From Acetobacter malorum (lineage in GTDB: Bacteria; Pseudomonadota; Alphaproteobacteria; Acetobacterales; Acetobacteraceae): DNA of 64,000 nucleotides. Below are positions 17,953 through 27,238 of the stretch, one piece after another. Both the position numbers and the translations under genes were made by a program. The notes beneath the pieces are model-generated. The model worked only from the letters and a program-made list of their open reading frames with translations. It was not told the DNA's origin and searched no databases. Numbering within the stretch: the first letter of the stretch is position 1; each line of letters starts with the position of its first letter. The stretch covers positions 62,001 to 126,000 of the forward strand of contig NZ_LHZC01000049.1 in the NCBI RefSeq assembly GCF_001580615.1, in the 5' to 3' direction.

Positions 17953-18025
17953 CGTAAGACTGACGCCAGACTGCCCGGTAATCTGAATTTTAATGAAGCT
18001 ACCCGGCCCAGTCTGGCGTCTTACG
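17953..18025. repeat. Large imperfect palindrome (73 bp)
   Basis: The left arm 17953-17973 and the right arm 18009-18025 are reverse complements over 17 bp, apart from four extra bases (ACTG) in the left arm. The centre can pair further (CCCGGTA near 17974 with TACCCGG near 18000). It begins 74 bp after the satP stop. There is no run of T after it, so it may be a repeat element or an RNA structure more than a plain terminator. Confidence 0.6.
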
Positions 18026-18350
18026 ATGACCTAATTACCCTTGCTTAAAAGCCCCAAGAGAAACTGCTGGCTGAAACAGGGTTTAATGAACCGCCCGCCT
18101 GCCCTGTCTCGGGCTCGATAGTCCTGCAGGCTTACCATGCGGCCACCCTCTGAGACCTCCGGCATAAGACAGTATAAAAGCCTTCAAGCGTTATTTTATT
18201 GCCCCGAAGTAATGTTAAAGTTTTTTGAAATTCATCCTCCCAACCTTTATCTCTCTCATTTCTTAAGACCTTATTTTCATTGCAAAAATTCTAAATTTTA
18301 TAGAAATCGCTTCTTTTTCTGTTGTTCATCATGGAAGCGCCTTTATGCTA

Positions 18351-18371
18351 TAGGCCTTGTTTTGAAGCCTA
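18351..18371 (+). promoter_or_regulatory. Small hairpin just before the phosphoesterase start
   Basis: TAGGC(C)TT, loop, AAGCCTA ends 17 bp before the ATG. It may influence translation. The rest of 18026-18350 is AT-rich toward the gene, consistent with a promoter; I cannot place the boxes with confidence. Confidence 0.25.
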
Positions 18372-18387
18372 TTTTGCAGGGATGTCC

Positions 18388-20037
18388 ATGTTCAAAAATT
18401 TTTGCAGCTTTTTGTGCCTGAGCACATCGCTGCTAACACTCGCTTCTTCCGCATGGGCAGCCGAGCCTGACACCACGACCAAAACGCCCATCAAGCATCT
18501 GGTCGTGATCTATCAGGAAAACGTCGCGTTCGACCATTACTTTGGCACCTATCCGGTCGCAGCCAATCCGGCGGGGGAACCTGCTTTCAAAGCTTCTCCG
18601 CACACGCCGCACGCCAACACCCTGCTCAGTGCGCATTTGCTGGAAACAAACCCGAATACAAACCCGGAGAACGGAAAAAATGCGTCTCTCCCGTTCCGGC
18701 TAGACCGCACACAGGCCAGCACAGCAGACCAGAACCATCTCTATACGGCCGAACAGATGGCCTATCATGATGGCCACGCCGACCTCTTCCCCCGCTACAC
18801 AGGGCGCGGCACCTCCGGAGGCGCTGGTGCATTTGCCACCCGTGGGCAGGTCATGGGCTATTTTGACGGTAATACCGTCACCGCCTTGTGGAATTACGCC
18901 CAGCGTTTTGCCATGAGCGACGCGGCTTATACGGATACCTACGGCCCCTCCACCCCGGGTGCGCTGGAGGCTGTCTCTGGCCAGACGAATGGCATGAAAA
19001 TTATTGCCACCACCCAGAAACCCTCAACCAAGGAGGCCGTCTCTCCCTTCCTTGCTGATGGTCAGGGCGGCTGGACCATGATCAACGATATTGATCCGGC
19101 AGGAGACGTCTGCTCCCTCAAAAATAATCAGGTCATGATGAGCGGCAAGAATATCGGTGACCTGCTGACGGCTGGCAATGTGTCCTGGGGCGGCTTTATG
19201 GGCGGCTTCAAACTGGAAACCAAAAATAGTGATGGCACGACAGGCTGCAAACGCGCCACCTTCTCCCCCGTCGTTCATGAAAACATCACTGATTACATTC
19301 CGCACCATAACTGGTTCCAGTATTACGCCAGTACGGCAAACCCAACCCACGCACGCCCCAGCTCACTCGCCGCCATTGGCCATACGCTGAGTGAAGATGG
19401 CAAAACGCGTGATCCTGCCAACCATGAATATGATCTGGAAGACTTCAAAGCTGTGGTCGCAGCGCATCGTCTTCCGGCGGTCTCGTTCATCAAACTGCCT
19501 GCCTATCAGGATGGACACGCTGGCTATTCCGACCCGCTGGATGAACAGCAGGGCATCGTCCCGCTGGTCAACATGCTGCAACAGCAGCCGGAATGGCGCG
19601 ATACCGCCATCCTTATTGCCTATGATGATTCAGACGGCTGGTATGACCACGCCTTCATCAAACCTCAGCACGGGTCTTTTGATGCCGATGCTGACCAGTT
19701 GAATGGTCCCGGTCGCTGCGGAACCGGTACGGCGTTTGCCGGGGTTGAAGGCAAACCCGTCAATGGACGTTGCGGGCCGGGCACGCGTATCCCGTTTATC
19801 CTTATCTCGCCGTGGGCACGGAGCAATGCTGTCAGCCATGTTCAGATCACCCAAAGCTCCATTCCCCGTTTTATCGAGGATAACTGGCTGAACGGTCAGC
19901 GCCTTGGCGGCGGCTCGTTTGATGCCGTGGCCCACGATATCAACGATCTGTTCGACTTCACCGCACCGCCGCGCCTCACGCCTCTCCTGCTTGACCCTGA
20001 AACGGGAACGCCTGTTTCTCAGCCCGCGTCAAAGTAA
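18388..20037 (+). CDS. Secreted phosphoesterase (phospholipase C / AcpA acid phosphatase family)
   Basis: 549 residues from the ATG at 18388, chosen because GCAGGG is 7 bases away and a Sec signal peptide follows directly (MFKNFCSFLCLS to SAWA, about 24 residues). The phosphoesterase family motifs are QENVAFDHYFG near the mature N terminus and DDSDGWYDHAF about two thirds in, both carrying metal-ligand Asp/His residues. Family members hydrolyse phospholipids or phosphomonoesters outside the cytoplasm. The sequence does not settle which. It is monocistronic with a strong terminator. Confidence 0.88.
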   Translation: MFKNFCSFLCLSTSLLTLASSAWAAEPDTTTKTPIKHLVVIYQENVAFDHYFGTYPVAANPAGEPAFKASPHTPHANTLLSAHLLETNPNTNPENGKNASLPFRLDRTQASTADQNHLYTAEQMAYHDGHADLFPRYTGRGTSGGAGAFATRGQVMGYFDGNTVTALWNYAQRFAMSDAAYTDTYGPSTPGALEAVSGQTNGMKIIATTQKPSTKEAVSPFLADGQGGWTMINDIDPAGDVCSLKNNQVMMSGKNIGDLLTAGNVSWGGFMGGFKLETKNSDGTTGCKRATFSPVVHENITDYIPHHNWFQYYASTANPTHARPSSLAAIGHTLSEDGKTRDPANHEYDLEDFKAVVAAHRLPAVSFIKLPAYQDGHAGYSDPLDEQQGIVPLVNMLQQQPEWRDTAILIAYDDSDGWYDHAFIKPQHGSFDADADQLNGPGRCGTGTAFAGVEGKPVNGRCGPGTRIPFILISPWARSNAVSHVQITQSSIPRFIEDNWLNGQRLGGGSFDAVAHDINDLFDFTAPPRLTPLLLDPETGTPVSQPASK

Positions 20038-20052
20038 AGTTCTGGGGCCTCT

Positions 20053-20089
20053 CAGGCTGGATACCCAAAAGTATCCAGCCTGATTTTTT
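20053..20089 (+). terminator. Rho-independent terminator between convergent genes
   Basis: CAGGCTGGATAC, loop CCAAAA, GTATCCAGCCTG: a perfect 12-bp stem followed by ATTTTTT. The T run reaches the stop codon of the convergent reductase gene. Confidence 0.92.
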
Positions 20090-20676
20090 CATACGCTTTC
20101 AGGCTTATGCGGCGCAATTTTACGCGCCAGATCAGCCAGAGCGGCAATCTGGCGTGTCAGATAAGCCCGGGTTGGCTGGTCTGTCAGTTCCAGCCGCTCC
20201 GTATCAAATTTACTCATCGCCTGCCCGATCATTACTTCAGGCTTGTTCAGAACAAAAGCATCCAGAAAAACCAGACTTTGCCGCAGGTGATATTGCGCCC
20301 GCGCCCCGCCAATCCCGCCCGGGGAGACCGTCTGCACAGCCACCGGCTTGCCCGCCAAAGGCTGCGGCGTCACGCGGGAAAGCCAGTCCAGCGCGTTTTT
20401 CAAACCACCGGGGACGGAATAGTTATATTCAGGCGTCACAATAATCAGCCCATCCGCCGCTCGGATCTGTTCGGCCATGGCCAGCACAGGCGCAGGAAAA
20501 CCCTGCTCCTGCACATCCTGATCATAATGCGGAAAGTCCCCTACGGACCCCAGAGACGTAATGGTAATGCCTTCCGGAGCCAGTTCGGGCAATGTCCGGG
20601 CCAGAATACCGTTGAGTGACCCTTTACGCAGGCTCCCCAAAAGCGTGACAAAATGAAGTGGTGCTGGCTGCGTCAT
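20089..20676 (-). CDS. NADPH-dependent FMN reductase
   Basis: 195 residues. Flavodoxin-like fold with the FMN-phosphate loop GSLRKGSLN (about 13-21) and the conserved middle part TPEYNYSVPGGLKNALDWLSR, which is typical of the chromate reductase / azoreductase group (PF03358). It would reduce FMN, quinones, azo dyes or chromate with NAD(P)H in the cytoplasm. The ATG at 20676 follows AGGA; a TTG one codon upstream is unlikely. It is 32 bp downstream of a pirin gene in the same direction, a common redox-stress pairing. Confidence 0.9.
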   Translation of the reverse strand: MTQPAPLHFVTLLGSLRKGSLNGILARTLPELAPEGITITSLGSVGDFPHYDQDVQEQGFPAPVLAMAEQIRAADGLIIVTPEYNYSVPGGLKNALDWLSRVTPQPLAGKPVAVQTVSPGGIGGARAQYHLRQSLVFLDAFVLNKPEVMIGQAMSKFDTERLELTDQPTRAYLTRQIAALADLARKIAPHKPESV

Positions 20677-20708
20677 CAACTTTTTCCTTTTTGATCTTTT
20701 CTGACTTA

Positions 20709-21578
20709 TCAGGCGTGAATGCCGCCAAACCGTCCGCCATTGAAATCCTCAATCGCCTGCCGGATCTCCTCCTGCGTATTCATGACAAAGGGCCCGTATC
20801 CTGCAATCGGCTCATTCAGCGGTTCTCCCGTCAACACCAGAAAACTGGACGCTCTGGAGGCCTGCAACGTCACCGCAGCCCCTTCATGCCCCAACAAAGC
20901 GAACTGCGCGGCACCGAGTTCCTGCGTCCCGTTCAGAATCAGATGCCCCTCCAGAGAAACAATGGCCGCGTTGTGCCCTTTGGGCAGATCCAGCGTGACC
21001 TGCGCCCCTTCATGCAGCACACCATCCCACACGTTTAGTGGAGAAAAGATGCGGGCTGGCCCATGGGTTCCCTCATAATCCCCGGCAATAATCCGCAGAT
21101 GCCCGGCATCGTGAGCCAACGGTATCGTCGGGATATTCCCCGCAAGGATGGTCTGGTACGCCGCAGGCACACCTTTGTCTTTTGCAGGCAGGTTCACCCA
21201 CAGCTGCACCATGCGAAAGCTGCCGCCGGTTTTGGCATAGGCCGGGGAATGGAATTCCTCATGCTGGACGCCATTGCCTGCCGTCATCCACTGAACATCA
21301 CCCGGCCCGATAATGCCACCGCCGCCAGAGGAATCCCGGTGTTCAACCTCTCCATCGTAAACAATGGTCACGGTCTCGAACCCCTTGTGCGGATGCTCCC
21401 CTACGCCCCGCCGGGCGTCGGTGGGTTTGAATTCATGCGGCCCGGCATAATCGAGCAGCAGAAACGGGCTGAGATGCGTGCCAAACTGACTGTAAGAAAA
21501 CAGTGAGCGAACGGGAAAACCATCCCCCACCCAGTGGCCCCGATCATTCCCATACGTGCCAAGAATTTTCTTTTGCAT
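20709..21578 (-). CDS. Pirin family protein (YhhW-like, quercetinase-type bicupin)
   Basis: 289 residues. The pirin N-domain is clear: GVGEHPHKGFETVTIVYDGEVEHRDS carries the His-x-His and Glu metal ligands (about residues 60-85), followed by GPGDVQWMTAGNGVQHEE. Some bacterial pirins cleave quercetin; others have redox or regulatory roles. Two ATGs lie 9 bp apart and AGG is well placed only for 21578. The LysR gene at 21698 is divergent, so that protein is the probable regulator of this pirin and the flavin reductase. Confidence 0.9.
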   Translation of the reverse strand: MQKKILGTYGNDRGHWVGDGFPVRSLFSYSQFGTHLSPFLLLDYAGPHEFKPTDARRGVGEHPHKGFETVTIVYDGEVEHRDSSGGGGIIGPGDVQWMTAGNGVQHEEFHSPAYAKTGGSFRMVQLWVNLPAKDKGVPAAYQTILAGNIPTIPLAHDAGHLRIIAGDYEGTHGPARIFSPLNVWDGVLHEGAQVTLDLPKGHNAAIVSLEGHLILNGTQELGAAQFALLGHEGAAVTLQASRASSFLVLTGEPLNEPIAGYGPFVMNTQEEIRQAIEDFNGGRFGGIHA

Positions 21579-21697
21579 TGTTATCATCCTGTCTGATTGC
21601 CGGAGGCCTGTGCCTCTGTGCTTGATAAGGAATATGCGTTTCTCTTATTGTCGCAGGAAGAGCGCTCAATCGAACAATGCGTTCCACAGGCAGGACG

Positions 21698-22642
21698 ATG
21701 AGAGACCTCAACGACTTTGAATATTTTGCGCAGGTCGTCAAACACGGCGGCTTTTCCGCGGCGGCGCGGGCAACGGGCCTCCAGAAATCCCTCCTCAGCC
21801 GACGGGTCCGCCTGCTGGAAGACCGCCTGCATACGCGCCTCATCCAACGTTCTTCCCGCCATTTCAACGTAACGGAAACCGGGCATCGGTTTTACGAACA
21901 CTGCCTGACCATGCTGGCCGCCGCCGATACTGCCGAGCAATCCGTCGCCCAGCTTCAGGCCGAACCCTGCGGACAAATCCGGCTGAGCTGCCCTGTGGCA
22001 CTTCTGACTTTTCAGTTCGGCGCACTGCTGGCCCGTTTCATGCTGCGCTACCCCGCCGTCACCCTTCAGCTTGAAAGCACTAACCGGCAGGTGGATGTGC
22101 TGAAGGAAGGGTTTGACCTCGCCATCCGCGTCCGCTTTCCACCCCTCGCCCCGTCTGACCTCGTCATGCGGACGCTCGACACCAGCACGCAATGCCTGAT
22201 TGCCGCACCCTCTCTGGTACCTCAGCCCCTTGCCTCACCGGCTGATCTGAACGGCCTGCCCAGTCTGGACTTCAAAACCCATCCCGGCACCCATTCCTGG
22301 CTTCTGGAAAATCAGCAGGGGCAGACCGCCACGGTTTTCCATGAACCCCGCCTTGCCACGGATGATATGGCCGTCCTGCGGGAAGCCGCTCTTATTGGCA
22401 GCGGGATTGTGCAGCTCCCGACCATGATGATCTGGCAGGATATTGAGGCCGGACGCCTTGTGCAGGTTCTCCCCGGCTGGCAGCCCCGCGCAGGCATTAT
22501 CCACGCAGTTTTTCCATCCCGACGTGGGCTTGTGCCTGCCGTGCGCGCCCTGCTTGATTTTCTGGCACAGGAATGTGCTACGCAACGCGGGTTTGCCGCA
22601 GAAGCGTTCAAGGCACCCCCCTCTCAACGGAGTTCTTCATGA
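21698..22642 (+). CDS. LysR family regulator, divergent from the pirin gene
   Basis: 314 residues. Winged helix-turn-helix at the N terminus (FEYFAQVVKHGGFSAAARA, residues 6-24, then LLSRRVRLLEDRL) and a periplasmic-binding-like effector domain. The ATG at 21698 places the HTH at the usual distance; an upstream ATG at 21677 lacks a ribosome site. Its stop overlaps the next gene (ATGA), so it is co-transcribed with ltrA. Effector unknown; an electrophile or quinone-type signal is a guess from the neighbouring pirin and flavin reductase. Confidence 0.9.
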   Translation: MRDLNDFEYFAQVVKHGGFSAAARATGLQKSLLSRRVRLLEDRLHTRLIQRSSRHFNVTETGHRFYEHCLTMLAAADTAEQSVAQLQAEPCGQIRLSCPVALLTFQFGALLARFMLRYPAVTLQLESTNRQVDVLKEGFDLAIRVRFPPLAPSDLVMRTLDTSTQCLIAAPSLVPQPLASPADLNGLPSLDFKTHPGTHSWLLENQQGQTATVFHEPRLATDDMAVLREAALIGSGIVQLPTMMIWQDIEAGRLVQVLPGWQPRAGIIHAVFPSRRGLVPAVRALLDFLAQECATQRGFAAEAFKAPPSQRSSS

Positions 22643-23832
22643 CTGCACAGGATGCCTCATCTCATCCCCTCATGCGCCAGCCGGGAGCAGACAATACCCG
22701 CGTGATGAATGAGGAACTGTTTTTTGATCTGGTTTATGTGTTTCTTGTCACCCAGATCAGTCATGGGCTGCTGCATCATCTAACGCCTCTGGGCGGCCTG
22801 CAAACCCTCATCCTGTGGTTCGCGGCATGGCTGGGCTGGCAATATACCGGTTGGGTGACCAACTGGTTTGACCCGCGCGTGCCCGCCCTGCGCGGCGTGC
22901 TGTTTCTCACAATGGCGCTGGCTCTTGTCTGCGGTGCTGCGGCCCCGGAGGCTTTTGGGGCGCGCGGGCTGGCCTTCGCGCTGTGTTACACCCTCATGCA
23001 GGTCGGGCGCTCCGCATTTATTGTGTTCAGCCTCCCGGCCACTCACCCTCTCGCCCCCAATTACCGCCGCATTCTGGGCTGGGGCGTCATTGCCGCCTGC
23101 TTCTGGATTGCTGGCGGTCTGGCCTCACCGGAAGCCCGTGTGCCGTTATGGGCCGCCGGCGTCGCGTGCGAATATTTTTCTCCCATGTTCGGGTTCTGGC
23201 TGCCGGGGCTGGGGCGCTCCCACACGTCGGACTGGACCATTTCAGGCAGTCATATTGTAGAACGCTGCCAGTTGTTTGTGATTGTCGCCCTTGGGGAAAC
23301 CATCATGGCCTCCGGTCTTTCCCTTGCGGAAAGTGAGCATTGGTCATGGATTGAGTTTGGCGGGTTTGGCGCAAGCTTTCTTTGCACCCTCGCCATGTGG
23401 TGGCTGTATTTTGAAACCTCCAGCGAGGAAGCCGAACACGCCATCAACAGCTCCTCCGATCCGGGCCGAATGGGGGCCTATTTCCATTATCTGCATGTCA
23501 TTCTGATAGGCGGAATTATCGTCACCGCCGTCGCCATGGATATGCTGCTGGAAAATCCGGTTGAGGAGGCCAAAGGGGCTCCCGCCCTGGTCATGACGCT
23601 TGGTCCGGCCCTCTACCTTCTGGCCAGCACCGCCTACCGCTGGGTAGCCACACGTAGGCTGGCGTCCAGCCAGATGGTCGGCCTGGGTCTGCTGCTTGTG
23701 GTCGGGTTTGCCGGGCAGTCGCTTCCCTTGTGGATGCTGGCGTTCTGTGAAACGACGCTTTTCCTGATCATCAGCGTTATCGGTTCCGGCAAAATCGCAC
23801 GGAGCAAGGCCTGTTTCGGGAAAGCACCCTAA
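22639..23832 (+). CDS. Low temperature requirement A (LtrA) family membrane protein
   Basis: 397 residues from the ATG at 22639, which overlaps the LysR stop (ATGA). The family hallmark is visible near the N terminus (NEELFFDLVYVFLVTQISHGLL) together with about ten hydrophobic segments and the central IVERCQLFVIVALGETIMASG. LtrA proteins are widespread polytopic membrane proteins; the name comes from a Listeria growth phenotype and the molecular job is not known. The C terminus ends in a short basic tail. Confidence 0.88.
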   Translation: MTAQDASSHPLMRQPGADNTRVMNEELFFDLVYVFLVTQISHGLLHHLTPLGGLQTLILWFAAWLGWQYTGWVTNWFDPRVPALRGVLFLTMALALVCGAAAPEAFGARGLAFALCYTLMQVGRSAFIVFSLPATHPLAPNYRRILGWGVIAACFWIAGGLASPEARVPLWAAGVACEYFSPMFGFWLPGLGRSHTSDWTISGSHIVERCQLFVIVALGETIMASGLSLAESEHWSWIEFGGFGASFLCTLAMWWLYFETSSEEAEHAINSSSDPGRMGAYFHYLHVILIGGIIVTAVAMDMLLENPVEEAKGAPALVMTLGPALYLLASTAYRWVATRRLASSQMVGLGLLLVVGFAGQSLPLWMLAFCETTLFLIISVIGSGKIARSKACFGKAP

Positions 23833-23839
23833 CAGCCGC

Positions 23840-23880
23840 GACCTGACCAACGGCGCACTCTGCGCCGCCCCAGTCAGGTC
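23840..23880. terminator. Hairpin between convergent genes
   Basis: GACCTGAC (23840-23847) pairs with GTCAGGTC (23873-23880), and inside lies GGCGCA-CTC-TGCGCC. It sits between the ltrA stop and the stop of the convergent YhaK-like gene. It lacks a T run, so termination may be partial or protein-aided. Confidence 0.5.
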
Positions 23881-24608
23881 GAAGCAACATCCGTCAGCAA
23901 AACAACAGCCTGCTCCTGCGCCATCACCGTCAGATCTCTGACATCGCTCACAGCTGCCGCATCCCCCGCTTCCAGCACTGCATCGGCTACGCTTACAACA
24001 CCCGACACCACCAGCAGATACAGGTCACGGTTTACACTGGTGCTGTAAGCCGCCCCCTCTCCCGCCGGTATAATGGCATGCAGCAGGCGCGCGCCCGCAC
24101 TCAGAGCTACCGGCGCGCCGTCTGTAATAACCTCACGCTCTTCGGGATCATCTTCAGGGAAACCAGACGCCAGAATTCTAAAGCCGCCATCTTCCCCCTG
24201 CGGAAAACTGAGACGGCTTTCCTGCCGGGGCATCCCTTCATCCGTATCCGGCAAAAACCAGAACTGGAGAAAAGACACGCCCTCCGGCCCGGCTTGCCAT
24301 GCCAGTTTCTGGCAACCCGAGCCCGTGCTGATCAGATGTAATCCGTCAGCCTGAATGTCCTCCGGTGCAAAGTCATCAACCTGCGCCGTCAGGCTCCCTG
24401 CCTGCACCCATGTCACCACATCAACCGCAGCTTCCGGCCCCAGATGATACACCTCTGAGGGACGCAACGTGCCCTGATTGAGAACCCGCAACCGTCCGTC
24501 ATGCTGATGCGCAGGGTCCTGATAATCCGCAAAAGCAAAATGGCACTGGAGCGTCAGCGTATCAGACTGTGTGGAACCAAGGGTCGCGGCCCGTCTCACT
24601 GTTATCAT
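23874..24608 (-). CDS. Pirin-like bicupin, YhaK type
   Basis: 244 residues from the ATG at 24608, behind GAGGGATACGTC. The start MITVRRA and the stretch FAFADYQDPAHQHDGRLRVLNQG resemble E. coli YhaK (233 residues). Two cupin barrels are expected. YhaK has no settled function; redox sensing has been proposed for it. The gene follows the EmrAB-type efflux operon by 10 bp in the same direction and may be its last member. The pirin His ligands are only partly kept here, so metal binding is uncertain. Confidence 0.8.
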   Translation of the reverse strand: MITVRRAATLGSTQSDTLTLQCHFAFADYQDPAHQHDGRLRVLNQGTLRPSEVYHLGPEAAVDVVTWVQAGSLTAQVDDFAPEDIQADGLHLISTGSGCQKLAWQAGPEGVSFLQFWFLPDTDEGMPRQESRLSFPQGEDGGFRILASGFPEDDPEEREVITDGAPVALSAGARLLHAIIPAGEGAAYSTSVNRDLYLLVVSGVVSVADAVLEAGDAAAVSDVRDLTVMAQEQAVVLLTDVAST

Positions 24609-24618
24609 GACGTATCCC

Positions 24619-26142
24619 TCAGCCCGGCGTTCTGGCTGGCGTCTTCTCTGGGTAGAGATCCTGCCACCCTCCGCCAACAGCGCGATACAGATGCGTGACA
24701 GACCCGGCCACCTGCGCCGTGGCTGTGGCCAAAGCACTCTGTGAGGAGAGCAGCGCGTTCTGCAACGTCAGCACATTCAGGAAGTCAGACGCCCCCTGTA
24801 CATACTGAGCTTTGGCCGTTTCCACAGCAATCTCGTTCTCATGCACAGCTTCCGCCAGCTCGTCGCGCCGTCTCTGGGCGGCGGTAAAGTCGGCCATAGC
24901 GTCATCAATTTCCTGCCAGGCTTTCAGCACCGTGCGCTGGAACAGGGTGGCCGCCTCCTTCTGCTGTGCCTTACGCAGATGCAGCTGACCGGTCAGGCGT
25001 CCACCTTCAAAAAGCGGCAGGGTCGCCGTCGGCCCAAAGCCATACTGGCGCGAGGCCCATGACCCAAGCCCGCTGAACTGAAGCGCCTGAATATCCAGAC
25101 TGCCAGAGAGCGTCACACGCGGAAAAAAGTCCGCAATCGCCACGCCAATCGCTGCGGTAGCGGCATGCAGATGGTCTGCCGCCATGCGGATATCAGGCCG
25201 ACGCTCCGCCAGTTCAGACGGCAGACCGACCGGCACAACCGCAGGCACGGACGGAATACCGGAAGGCTTGCCCAGTTCGGCATCCAGCGCCCCCGGCTCC
25301 CGCGCCACAAGGAAACTCAGCGCATTCAGCATATGCGTTTCCTGCGCTTTAAGAGGTGCGAGGCGCGAGGTGAAGGTGTGAAGCTGGCCTGTCGCCTCCG
25401 CCACATCCAGCCGCGTTGCCGCCCCCTGCTGGAACCGCAGGCTGGTCAGCCGAACGCTGTTGTTTGCTACGTCGATATTGTGCTCAAGAATACCCACCTG
25501 CGTTTGCGTAGCCCGCAGGTCGATATAGTCCTGCGCCGTCTCCGCCATCAGGGAGACCAGCGTATCGCGCCGCATTTCCTCAGTTTCCTGCGTCGCAGCT
25601 GTCGCTGCTTCCACCTGACGCCGGACATGCCCCCAGAAATCCACTTCCCACGAGGCATTCATCCCGTATTGCGGCAGATTGAAGGAGGGATTGCCCACGC
25701 TTCCCGGGAGCGCCGTCGGGCCAAAGCCCTGTGAGCCTGAAGCAATGGAGCCCGCCTGCTCCCGCTCCATGGTGCCCAGCAGCCCCAGCACGCCATTCGT
25801 GCTGGCCCGCTCCCGCGCATAGGAGGCATTGGCTTCCAAATGCGGCATCTGCGCGGCACTGGCTATGCGCCGCTCCGCCTGACTTTGCATCAGGCGCAGG
25901 CTGGCGGCTTTCAGGTCCAGATTGGAGGATGCGACCTCGTTTTCCAGCTTCGTCAAAGCAGGATCATTGAACAGTTTCCACCACTGCGGATCGGTAGATG
26001 CTGTGGTGACGCGGCTTTCCGCAGGCGGCTGCGTATCCCGCCATGCGGCAGGCGCTTTGACCTGCGGCTTGTGATAAGTCGGCCCGACCGTGCAGCCCGC
26101 AAGAGCCACCATGGAAAACCCGGCGAGAAGAAAGCGCTTCAT
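24619..26142 (-). CDS. NodT-family outer-membrane efflux lipoprotein of the EmrAB-type system
   Basis: 507 residues from the ATG at 26142. Lipoprotein signal MKRFLLAGFSMVALAGC with lipidated Cys17, then GPTYHKPQV, typical of NodT/OprM relatives. Two TolC-like repeats are visible, with SELAERRPDIRMAADHLHAA at the junction. It follows the HlyD gene by 4 bp and completes a three-part exporter with the DHA2 transporter. An in-frame ATG at 26160 overlaps the HlyD stop and is an alternative start. Confidence 0.9.
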   Translation of the reverse strand: MKRFLLAGFSMVALAGCTVGPTYHKPQVKAPAAWRDTQPPAESRVTTASTDPQWWKLFNDPALTKLENEVASSNLDLKAASLRLMQSQAERRIASAAQMPHLEANASYARERASTNGVLGLLGTMEREQAGSIASGSQGFGPTALPGSVGNPSFNLPQYGMNASWEVDFWGHVRRQVEAATAATQETEEMRRDTLVSLMAETAQDYIDLRATQTQVGILEHNIDVANNSVRLTSLRFQQGAATRLDVAEATGQLHTFTSRLAPLKAQETHMLNALSFLVAREPGALDAELGKPSGIPSVPAVVPVGLPSELAERRPDIRMAADHLHAATAAIGVAIADFFPRVTLSGSLDIQALQFSGLGSWASRQYGFGPTATLPLFEGGRLTGQLHLRKAQQKEAATLFQRTVLKAWQEIDDAMADFTAAQRRRDELAEAVHENEIAVETAKAQYVQGASDFLNVLTLQNALLSSQSALATATAQVAGSVTHLYRAVGGGWQDLYPEKTPARTPG

Positions 26143-26146
26143 GGCG

Positions 26147-27223
26147 TTACTGCCAGACATAGCGAGCGTCATTGGCATGCGGCCCTTCCGGCTTTGAAGA
26201 TGTATCGATAGTAGCTTCGACCGACATCCCAACCCGCACTCTGGCCGCCAGCGGCTGGTCCGCATCAAAGGTCAGTTTGACCGGAATACGCTGCACCACC
26301 TTGGTAAAGTTGCCCGTGGCATTGTCTGGCTGAATGGGGGCAAAGGCCACGCCAGTTGCCGGAGCGAGTGAGTCCACATGCGCCTTGAGCGGATGGCCGG
26401 GGAACGTATCCACCCAGATGGTCGCCCGCTGCCCGGCCTGAACTCTGATCAGCTGCGTTTCCTGAAAGTTGGCCAGCACATAGGCCGCATGAGTCGGCAC
26501 AACGGCCAGAATACCCGTGCCCGGATGCACATAATTCCCCACGCGCACGCCACGTTCACCCACCACGCCATCCATGGGGGCCGGAATGGTGCAGTAGGAG
26601 AGGTTCAGGTCGGCCTGCTTCTCATCCCCCTGCGCGCGCACCAGCACACCGCGCGCCCGTTCAAGCTGGCCCTTCAGCACAGCCACCTGACGGATGGCGG
26701 CGTCTACCCCGGCCTGATCGCGCGCAATGGCAGCTTCGGCTTCCTTCTCATGCGCTTCTGAAGACTGCTTTTGCTCAATAGTGCCCGCCCCGCCGGAAGA
26801 GAGGTTGCGGTATCGCACCGCATTCTGCCGGGCAAACATCAGGTTGGCCTGATCCGCCTGCACAGCCGCCCGCGCTTCCGCAATAACGGAATCCTGCCGC
26901 GCCAGTTCGGCCTCAAGGTTGGTCACATCCCCCTGTGCGGCCAGCCTGTTCCCCTTCGCCACATCCAGGGCTGCGCGGTAATCATCGTCCTCAATATGGG
27001 CGAGTTCTTCGCCCGCATGGACCTGCTCGTTGTCCTGCGCAATAACGCGATCAATGCGCCCGGACACCTTGGGCGCAACCGTTGGGAAATCCGCCGTCAC
27101 ATAGGCATCATTGGTGTACTGGTTCACACCATCTCCATTGACCCAACGCGCCCCGCCCCACGCAATAAGGGCAAGAACACCTGCGGCACAGCCTGCGTAA
27201 AGCAGAGGTTTTTTGTAAATCAT
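26147..27223 (-). CDS. emrA: HlyD/EmrA family membrane fusion protein
   Basis: 358 residues. Single N-terminal membrane anchor (about 7-27), lipoyl half (PKVSGRIDRVIAQDNEQVHAGEEL), a coiled-coil hairpin of about 100 residues rich in A, E, Q and R, the second lipoyl half (IPAPMDGVVGERGVRVGNYV) and a beta-barrel with QETQLIRVQAGQRATIWVD. It would link the DHA2 pump with the outer-membrane factor. It starts 15 bp after the pump gene. Substrate unknown, though EmrAB systems expel hydrophobic weak acids and uncouplers. Confidence 0.92.
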   Translation of the reverse strand: MIYKKPLLYAGCAAGVLALIAWGGARWVNGDGVNQYTNDAYVTADFPTVAPKVSGRIDRVIAQDNEQVHAGEELAHIEDDDYRAALDVAKGNRLAAQGDVTNLEAELARQDSVIAEARAAVQADQANLMFARQNAVRYRNLSSGGAGTIEQKQSSEAHEKEAEAAIARDQAGVDAAIRQVAVLKGQLERARGVLVRAQGDEKQADLNLSYCTIPAPMDGVVGERGVRVGNYVHPGTGILAVVPTHAAYVLANFQETQLIRVQAGQRATIWVDTFPGHPLKAHVDSLAPATGVAFAPIQPDNATGNFTKVVQRIPVKLTFDADQPLAARVRVGMSVEATIDTSSKPEGPHANDARYVWQ

Positions 27224-27238
27224 GTTCAGAGTTCCGGT

